The position numbers were made by a program, and so were the translations under genes. 12,134 nt of DNA from Lachnospiraceae bacterium (GTDB lineage Bacteria; Bacillota; Clostridia; Lachnospirales; Lachnospiraceae), in the NCBI GenBank assembly GCA_900769175.1, contig CAAGFP010000249.1:1-12134 (forward strand), written 5' to 3'. Position 1 is the stretch's first letter, and every line of letters begins with the position of its first letter. Below are positions 7,158 to 12,134 of this stretch, piece after piece. Under the pieces are notes generated by a model. The model worked only from the letters and a program-made list of their open reading frames with translations, was not told the origin of the DNA and made no database searches.

Positions 7158-7811
7158 ATGGAAATTGAGAACATTTTATCAAAAGTAGACCATACGCTTT
7201 TGACCCAGAATGCAACCTGGGGGGAAATCAAAGGGCTTTGTGATGAAGGAATGAAATATCATACGGCTTCTGTCTGTATTCCGCCTTATTATGTCAAGGC
7301 GGCAGCAGAATATGTGAAAGGAAGGCTGCCAATTTGTACCGTAATCGGATTCCCGAACGGATATCAGACAACGGCAGTAAAATGTGCGGAAGCGAAGGAC
7401 GCCGTGGAAAACGGAGCGGATGAAATCGATATGGTCATTTGCGTCGGTGCACTCAAAGATCAAAAGTATGATGAGATTTTATCCGAAATCAAAGCCGTTA
7501 AATCCGCCTGCAAGGGAAAGGTTTTGAAGGTAATTATCGAAACCTGTCTGCTTACGAAGGACGAAAAAATAAAAATGTGCGAAATCGTAAACGAATCCGG
7601 TGCGGATTTCATCAAAACCAGCACCGGCTTTTCTACCGCAGGCGCAACGGATGAGGATGTGGAAATTTTTGCGGCGCATATCCGTAAACCGGTTCAGATA
7701 AAGGCAGCCGGCGGGATGAAAACCATTGAGGATGCACAAAGATTCCTCGAACTTGGTGCGGACCGGCTCGGTACCAGCCGAGTAGTAAAATGTGTCAAGG
7801 GAAACTTTTGA
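7158..7811 (+). CDS. deoC: Deoxyribose-phosphate aldolase
   Basis: A 217-residue class I aldolase (DeoC) that cleaves 2-deoxy-D-ribose 5-phosphate into glyceraldehyde 3-phosphate and acetaldehyde, in cytoplasmic deoxynucleoside salvage. The family landmarks are clear: DHTLL near the N-terminus, EIDMVI with D91, the Schiff-base lysine K153 in FIKTSTGFS, and K182 in IKAAGGMKT, followed by GADRLGTSR near the C-terminus. D91, K153 and K182 correspond to E. coli D102, K167 and K201. The length is typical of the shorter Gram-positive enzymes. The start ATG has AGGAAAT about 8 bases upstream. No other deo gene (phosphorylase, phosphopentomutase, deoR) is in the window, so it is separated from a usual deo operon. 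It lies 53 bp after the DUF368 gene with no terminator between, so co-transcription is probable. The stop codon overlaps the -35 of the next promoter. Confidence 0.96.
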   Translation: MEIENILSKVDHTLLTQNATWGEIKGLCDEGMKYHTASVCIPPYYVKAAAEYVKGRLPICTVIGFPNGYQTTAVKCAEAKDAVENGADEIDMVICVGALKDQKYDEILSEIKAVKSACKGKVLKVIIETCLLTKDEKIKMCEIVNESGADFIKTSTGFSTAGATDEDVEIFAAHIRKPVQIKAAGGMKTIEDAQRFLELGADRLGTSRVVKCVKGNF

Positions 7812-7836
7812 CAAATGCCGCTTTCCCGTATAAAAT
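7808..7836 (+). promoter_or_regulatory. Strong sigma-A-type promoter overlapping the deoC stop
   Basis: TTGACA (7808-7813) and TAAAAT (7831-7836) are separated by exactly 17 bp: a perfect -35 and a 5-of-6 -10. The -35 includes the deoC stop codon (7809-7811). The predicted transcript starts near 7843, giving a leader of about 45 nt to the gene at 7888. An 11-base palindrome, GTTGAGTCAAC (7844-7854), sits at the predicted start and could be an operator; that is inference. Confidence 0.75.
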
Positions 7837-7887
7837 ATTTATGGTTGAGTCAACTTTGATAATGAATAAATGAAGGATGGATGAGAA

Positions 7888-8373
7888 ATGATTTTATTAA
7901 ATTTAGAAACCAAAGAACCGTTTACGACTTTATATTATGAATTAACATGGAAAATCGGCTGGGAGCAGATGATATCCTTTGCGGAAGTTTTATTAAGAGA
8001 TTTTGCCAAAAACGGACTTCAGTCGATTGAGGTCGGATATACCGGATGCGCTCCCGAGGATGTAACAAGAGATTTGCTTTCGCACGGAATGAAAATCTGG
8101 GAAACGGATTTTTCAAAGGATGAAAAGAGCTGTATTGTAATTGCCGGTCACTCAGAAATTAACGATATTCCGATGCGAATTACATTATGGAACCAGACCA
8201 ACCGTTGCATGGTAAATCTGAAAGATGATGAATTGATTCCGATAAAAGGAGAACATGCCTATGACAGATACATGAACAGCCTTGAAATCATGGGTCATGT
8301 GGAATATGCAAGAAAAAAAGAAAGAGAAGCCGTGCAGAATAAAGATGCCGTTACTGGCGAAGCAAAAGAGTAA
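7888..8373 (+). CDS. Unrecognised 161-residue soluble protein
   Basis: I do not recognise this protein. It has no signal peptide and no membrane span. The pattern suggests an alpha/beta fold: strands near 1-6 (MILLNL), a helix around 25-40 (EQMISFAEVLLRDFAKN), a strand SIEVGYTG at about 45-52, a strand SCIVIAGH at about 80-87, then RITLWN and RCMVNL. The last 35 residues are charged and probably helical (EYARKKEREAVQNK). Cysteines occur singly and show no metal motif. AAGGATGG precedes the ATG at usable spacing. The gene has its own strong promoter (7808-7836) and ends before a clear terminator (8398-8443), so it is a single-gene unit that is probably well expressed. It could be a small regulator or binding protein, but nothing in the sequence decides this. 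Confidence 0.85.
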   Translation: MILLNLETKEPFTTLYYELTWKIGWEQMISFAEVLLRDFAKNGLQSIEVGYTGCAPEDVTRDLLSHGMKIWETDFSKDEKSCIVIAGHSEINDIPMRITLWNQTNRCMVNLKDDELIPIKGEHAYDRYMNSLEIMGHVEYARKKEREAVQNKDAVTGEAKE

Positions 8374-8397
8374 CCATTTCAAAGAAAAAATCGATGA

Positions 8398-8443
8398 AAA
8401 GCCCCGAAATCTATTGCAGAATTCGGGGCTTTGCGTTATTTTT
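8398..8443 (+). terminator. Rho-independent terminator
   Basis: The stem AAAGCCCCGAA (8398-8408) pairs with TTCGGGGCTTT (8422-8432) around a 13-base loop and is followed by a T-rich tail (TTGCGTTATTTTTA). It lies 25 bp after the stop of the 161-residue protein gene and closes that unit. Confidence 0.9.
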
Positions 8444-8453
8444 ATATCATAGG

Positions 8454-8540
8454 AATTTTTTCGGATTTCTTGTGAGATGAAATGCTCCGACAAGGAAGCG
8501 CACTCGTACGAAAAGCAGAAAGTTGCTTACGCATCCGGAT
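8454..8540 (+). other. Possible structured leader upstream of the subtilase gene
   Basis: Several short pairings are visible between the terminator and the protease gene. CTTGTGAG (8469-8476) can pair with CTC (8485-8487) plus ACAAG (8490-8494), with a two-base bulge. GGAAGCG (8494-8500) can pair with CGCATCC (8530-8536) with one mismatch, enclosing AAGCA (8513-8517) against TGCTT (8524-8528). I recognise no known riboswitch class and see no convincing promoter nearby, so whether this is transcribed as a leader is open. Chance pairing is a real possibility at these stem lengths. Confidence 0.3.
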
Positions 8541-8602
8541 TTTTGCTTAGAGTGTATAGAAAGAATGAATGGTTTTATTAACAAATTAAAAGGAGGAAGA
8601 AA

Positions 8603-11600
8603 ATGAAAAAGAAGGCACTGCTTAGAAGAGGTCTGGTATTGTTGATGTCGGCATCTCTTCTTTTCACTCAGCCTGCGATTGCTCTGGCAGCAGATACTGC
8701 ACCTGCGCAGGAGAGTGGTGAAGAAATCATTCTGGATGAAGATTCGCCGTCATCAGAGAGTGGCGAAGAAGTTTCAGAAGAGCTTTCCGAAGATGAATCC
8801 AAAGAAGATGCGGATACTTCGGAAGAACAATCAGAAGATCTTTCTGAAGATGAGTCCGAAACCACAGAGGATGAATCGGAAGAAGAAACCGAAACCACAG
8901 AAGAGGGAACGGAAGAAGAAACTGAAACCTCAGAAGAGGGAACGGAAGAAGAATCAGAAGCGACAGAAGAGGATACGGAGGAAGAATCCGAACTCACCGA
9001 GGAAGAAGTTGCTTCATTATTCCCCGGATTGGTTGCCGGTATTGCTTTGACTGCTGAAGCATATGAAAGCAAGGATCAGCTTTCGGATCATTCTAATGAA
9101 TGGGCCAGTATGATAGATGGAGTCAGCTACGTAACAAATCAGATTCTTTATCAGGCAGAAACAAAAGAACTGGCAGACGAATATGCGAAAGCTTACAATG
9201 CTACAGTCGTTGACTATTTCTATCCGTTTGCAGTGGCTGAACTGAACGCAGACGATACATATAAAGAAGCAACCGTTATGGATGCGCTTGAAGCAAGTCT
9301 CCTTTTTGAAGATACGCTTCCTGCTGTCTGGCCGAACTTCATTTACCAGTTAGAGGACTATGACGGCGAATCTGAAATTGAATATACCTATTCAGATCCT
9401 TATGCAGACCCGTATAAAACCGGTGGCAGCTCCACGCGTCAGTGGCAGCATAACGCAGTCGGTTCCCAGATTGCGTGGGCAAACGGATACGCAGGACAGG
9501 GTGTTAAGGTAGGTGTCATTGATACCGGTTTTAATAACCATACTGAACTTACAGCAAACAGAATTGATGTCGGACTCGGCGTGGCAGACGATGTCGGTCA
9601 CGGAACCCATGTTGCCGGAACGATTGCCGAAAAAGGAAACGGAACCGGTGGTTGCGGTATTGCACCGGAAGTAACCATTTATACTGTCAAAGTAAACAAT
9701 GGAACCTCCATCTATACTAGTTATGCAATCCAGGGACTTCAGAAGTTACAGGCTGCGGGCGTAAGCATCATTAATATTTCCAGCGGTGGCTATTATTATG
9801 ATGCAAATTATGAAACAGCACTTAAAAAGGTGTATGAAGCCGGAATTGCCGTATTTGCTTCTGCGGGAAATGAAAGCAATACCAGTTGTCATTATCCTTC
9901 CGATTACAAGACCGTTATCAGTATCGGAGCAATAAATGAAGGACTTGGAAGAGCAACTTTTTCCAATCATTCTTCAAGAGTACGTTACTATGCGCCGGGT
10001 GTTAATATTTTATCCTTGGATAAGGATGGCTCAAGTTATGTTACGATGTCCGGAACCTCCATGGCATCTCCGGTTGCAGCCGGTGAAGCGGCCGTGATTC
10101 TATCTTCAGGACTGGTTCAGGGAACCGGTAAAACAAAGGTTGATAATCTTTTAAAGATTATGGACAAAGGATGTGTGAAATTAAGCGGTTCGGATATGGC
10201 AAAAGGAATGGTTTCACTCCCGAAAGCACTTGGGTTATCGGATACAGGCGTGGCACCGAAGGCACCGGTATTTTCACATAAATCCGGAACTTCATTCACA
10301 GCTTTGAGTCAGAAAATTACAATTACTGCGGAAGCAGGATGTACGATTTATTATTCGACAGACGGAAAACCGATTACATACAAAAACGGAGTACTTTCTT
10401 CGAATGCAAGCAGATATTCCAGTACCGGTATTACGATTACAAATACAGCTAAGAGAACGATTTATGCGCTTTGCATTAAAGAATCGAACAAATTGGCAAG
10501 TAAGTGTGTAAGCGCTACTTACACCATGAAAACACCGGTTAGCAGCATTACTATATTTACCAATAACGGATTAAACACATTACTTCTCGGTGGATCTCTG
10601 AAACTGAATACGAATGTGTACCCTGCCGGTGCAGCAAATAAGAAAGTTACCTGGTCGATTACGCCAGCTAATCAGGGTGTAAAGATTGACAGTAGCGGTA
10701 AGGTCTCTGCAACGAGTACTGCGACGGCAGGTACCTATACCGTGAAAGCAACTTCGGTTTCCAATCCTGAGGTTACCCAGACTTTTCGGGTTGCTGTATA
10801 TCCTAAGGAATATGGTGCAGCGTCTTATACATTAAAGACAAAGTCTTATACAATGTGGAAGGGTGAAACGGTTGCATATCCTCAGGTGGATGTGAAATAC
10901 AATGATGGTAGTACGGCATCGTCTGTACAAACTGGCCTTACTTGGATTTCTTCCAATTCATCCATTGTGTATGTTGATACTACGAATAAAAGATTCCAGG
11001 CAAAAGGAGCCGGAAAGGCAACTCTGACCGGATATGACCCGATGGGCAGCGGAAAGTCGGTGAAAGTAACCATTACGGTTTCTGAGCCGATTAAAGGAAT
11101 AACACTACCCTCATCTGCTGAATTACAGACCGGAAAGAGCATTGCGTTAAGTCCTGTACTTTCCCCTGCGAATGCAAAGAAACAGCCGATTTCTTATTCC
11201 GTCTCACCTGCTAATCAGGGAGTTACCGTAAGTTCATCCGGTAAAGTTACAGCTGCAAAGACCGCAAAAACCGGAACCTATACAGTTACGGCTTCTGTAA
11301 CCCAGCCCTATTCAGCAGGAAGTGTAGCCCGCATTACTGCGAAAGTAACCATTACGGTATTTTCAGTAGCAGAAACTCCGAAATTAACCATAAGTGATAC
11401 AAAGGTTGATTTATTTAAAGGAAAGAATTTATCAAGCGCTGCCTTAACAAAAACGATTAATGTAACAACAAACTGTAAATGGACATACGAGGTATCTCCG
11501 GCTAATATTGTAAGTGTTGCCAAATCGACAACCAGTTTGGTGGTTACAGCCAGAGGTACTACTACCGGAACTGCTAAAATAACGGTTAAAACAACGGATG

Positions 11601-12134
11601 GAACGAATTTGAAGAAAACCATTACCGTTAATGTGCATAATGCACCGTCAGAAATCCGTATTTCCACTCCGACCGGAAGAGGAGAAACTATTTGTTACGG
11701 AAAGACATTGAAATTGTCAGCAGTTTTGGGAACAGTAAATGGCCCTCTTGATTCTTATGGTAAAAAGATTACCTGGACCAGCTCAAATCCGAAAGTTTTA
11801 CCCGTAAATTCAAGCGGCGTTGTTACCAGTAAGGGCTATGACGCACAATCAGCAACGATTACCGCGAAAACGGCGGATGGAAAAACGGCTACCTTTACAG
11901 TAGTTGCGGTAGATAAAATTACTAGTTTGAGATTAGTAAATGGCTCAACTCTGGGTCAGAGTGACGGTCAGTTTGTTTGGATTATGTATGCGTACACACA
12001 GCACGGGGGAAATTATTCGACTATGATAGAAGCGCAGTCCAGCGATCCCGTAAATTGTCCTGCCCAAGTAGGAAGCTTTAATAATAAGAGAGCAATCCTT
12101 GCTCATGAAAAGGTAAACAAAGATGGTTCTTACA
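8603..12134 (+). CDS. Secreted subtilisin-like serine protease with Ig-like repeats (3' partial)
   Basis: The frame stays open for 1177 codons and leaves the window without a stop. AGGAGG ends 6 bases before the ATG. Residues 1-30 form a signal peptide (MKKKALLRRG, hydrophobic core, ALAA). Residues 36-136 are an acidic Glu/Ser/Thr stalk. Residues 150-220 resemble an inhibitor I9-type propeptide (NQILYQAETKELADEYAKAY), followed by a linker to about 285. The S8 domain has all key residues: D307 (VGVIDTG), H333 (GHGTHVAGTIA), oxyanion N423 (SAGNES) and S486 (GTSMASP), so an active endopeptidase is expected. After it come a chitobiase-C/FN3-like domain (554-645, IYYSTDGKPIT) and Big_2 Ig-like domains at about 646-733, 740-829, 830-925, 926-1015 and 1016-1105, with a further one starting at 1106. 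It is most likely anchored to or spread over the cell surface; the anchor would be beyond the window. The gene is separated from its left neighbour by a terminator. Confidence 0.95.
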   Translation, partial: MKKKALLRRGLVLLMSASLLFTQPAIALAADTAPAQESGEEIILDEDSPSSESGEEVSEELSEDESKEDADTSEEQSEDLSEDESETTEDESEEETETTEEGTEEETETSEEGTEEESEATEEDTEEESELTEEEVASLFPGLVAGIALTAEAYESKDQLSDHSNEWASMIDGVSYVTNQILYQAETKELADEYAKAYNATVVDYFYPFAVAELNADDTYKEATVMDALEASLLFEDTLPAVWPNFIYQLEDYDGESEIEYTYSDPYADPYKTGGSSTRQWQHNAVGSQIAWANGYAGQGVKVGVIDTGFNNHTELTANRIDVGLGVADDVGHGTHVAGTIAEKGNGTGGCGIAPEVTIYTVKVNNGTSIYTSYAIQGLQKLQAAGVSIINISSGGYYYDANYETALKKVYEAGIAVFASAGNESNTSCHYPSDYKTVISIGAINEGLGRATFSNHSSRVRYYAPGVNILSLDKDGSSYVTMSGTSMASPVAAGEAAVILSSGLVQGTGKTKVDNLLKIMDKGCVKLSGSDMAKGMVSLPKALGLSDTGVAPKAPVFSHKSGTSFTALSQKITITAEAGCTIYYSTDGKPITYKNGVLSSNASRYSSTGITITNTAKRTIYALCIKESNKLASKCVSATYTMKTPVSSITIFTNNGLNTLLLGGSLKLNTNVYPAGAANKKVTWSITPANQGVKIDSSGKVSATSTATAGTYTVKATSVSNPEVTQTFRVAVYPKEYGAASYTLKTKSYTMWKGETVAYPQVDVKYNDGSTASSVQTGLTWISSNSSIVYVDTTNKRFQAKGAGKATLTGYDPMGSGKSVKVTITVSEPIKGITLPSSAELQTGKSIALSPVLSPANAKKQPISYSVSPANQGVTVSSSGKVTAAKTAKTGTYTVTASVTQPYSAGSVARITAKVTITVFSVAETPKLTISDTKVDLFKGKNLSSAALTKTINVTTNCKWTYEVSPANIVSVAKSTTSLVVTARGTTTGTAKITVKTTDGTNLKKTITVNVHNAPSEIRISTPTGRGETICYGKTLKLSAVLGTVNGPLDSYGKKITWTSSNPKVLPVNSSGVVTSKGYDAQSATITAKTADGKTATFTVVAVDKITSLRLVNGSTLGQSDGQFVWIMYAYTQHGGNYSTMIEAQSSDPVNCPAQVGSFNNKRAILAHEKVNKDGSY
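8888..9007 (+). repeat. 33-bp in-frame tandem repeats in the protease stalk
   Basis: Units begin at 8888, 8921 and 8954, with a partial fourth from 8987. They encode TETTEEGTEEE, TETSEEGTEEE, SEATEEDTEEE and SELTEEE. The first two are nearly identical at DNA level. The period is 11 residues, so unit gain or loss would preserve the frame. The stalk lies between the signal peptide and the propeptide. Confidence 0.85.

Noticed and set aside
8668..9072. Ser-rich minus-strand frame and a Lys/Arg-rich plus-strand frame over the protease stalk
   Set aside because: Both are by-products of the Glu-rich tandem repeats read in other frames. The frame from 8603 has a signal peptide, a ribosome binding site and continues into the protease domain.
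11308..11667. 119-codon hydrophobic frame on the minus strand
   Set aside because: It is antisense to the Thr/Val-rich Ig-like domains, whose codons read as hydrophobic residues on the other strand.

Overview
The window looks like a chromosomal segment of a low-to-moderate GC Gram-positive anaerobe, most likely a gut-type Clostridia (Lachnospiraceae-like). The reasons are strong AGGAGG-type ribosome binding sites, a radical SAM protein of the PflX (COG1313) type, a clostridial-looking DUF368 protein, and two very long Sec-exported surface proteins built from InlB-type B-repeats and Big_2 Ig-like domains. The genus is inference; there is no rRNA or other phylogenetic marker here.

Layout. Positions 11-129 hold a composite palindromic element of two adjacent hairpins, one with a perfect 22-bp stem. 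Positions 240-1618 carry a leftward pair that is probably co-transcribed: a small membrane protein (first) and a PflX-like radical SAM protein 29 bp downstream. A 410-bp AT-rich gap (1619-2028) separates this pair from a rightward block. It contains a near-consensus catabolite-repression (cre) box, a weak sigma-A-like promoter and three tandem 36-bp repeats, of which the third can fold into a perfect hairpin.

The rightward block starts with a 1360-residue secreted protein: signal peptide, acidic Ser/Glu stalk, transglutaminase-like domain with an intact Cys-His-Asp triad, then about ten B-repeats. It is followed by a DUF368 membrane protein (the family that includes the undecaprenyl-phosphate translocase PopT) and deoC (deoxyribose-phosphate aldolase). 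No terminator is visible between these three. A strong promoter (TTGACA, 17 bp, TAAAAT) overlaps the deoC stop codon and drives an unrecognised 161-residue soluble protein, which ends at a clear intrinsic terminator.

The last third is one open reading frame that starts at 8603 behind a near-perfect ribosome binding site and runs off the right edge. It encodes a secreted subtilisin-like serine protease with an acidic repeat stalk, a propeptide, a complete Asp-His-Ser triad and a train of Ig-like domains.

How the genes fit together. The theme is cell-surface biology: two huge exported proteins with acidic, repeat-built N-terminal stalks (one transglutaminase-like, one protease) flank a membrane protein whose family recycles the lipid carrier for wall synthesis. 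No established pathway links them, so I do not claim a defined system. The most unusual sequence-level signals are the 36-bp hairpin repeats, a 43-bp tandem duplication across the stop codon of the 1360-residue gene that places its old C-terminal coding sequence at the start of the next gene, and short in-frame tandem repeats at the N-termini of three separate genes.
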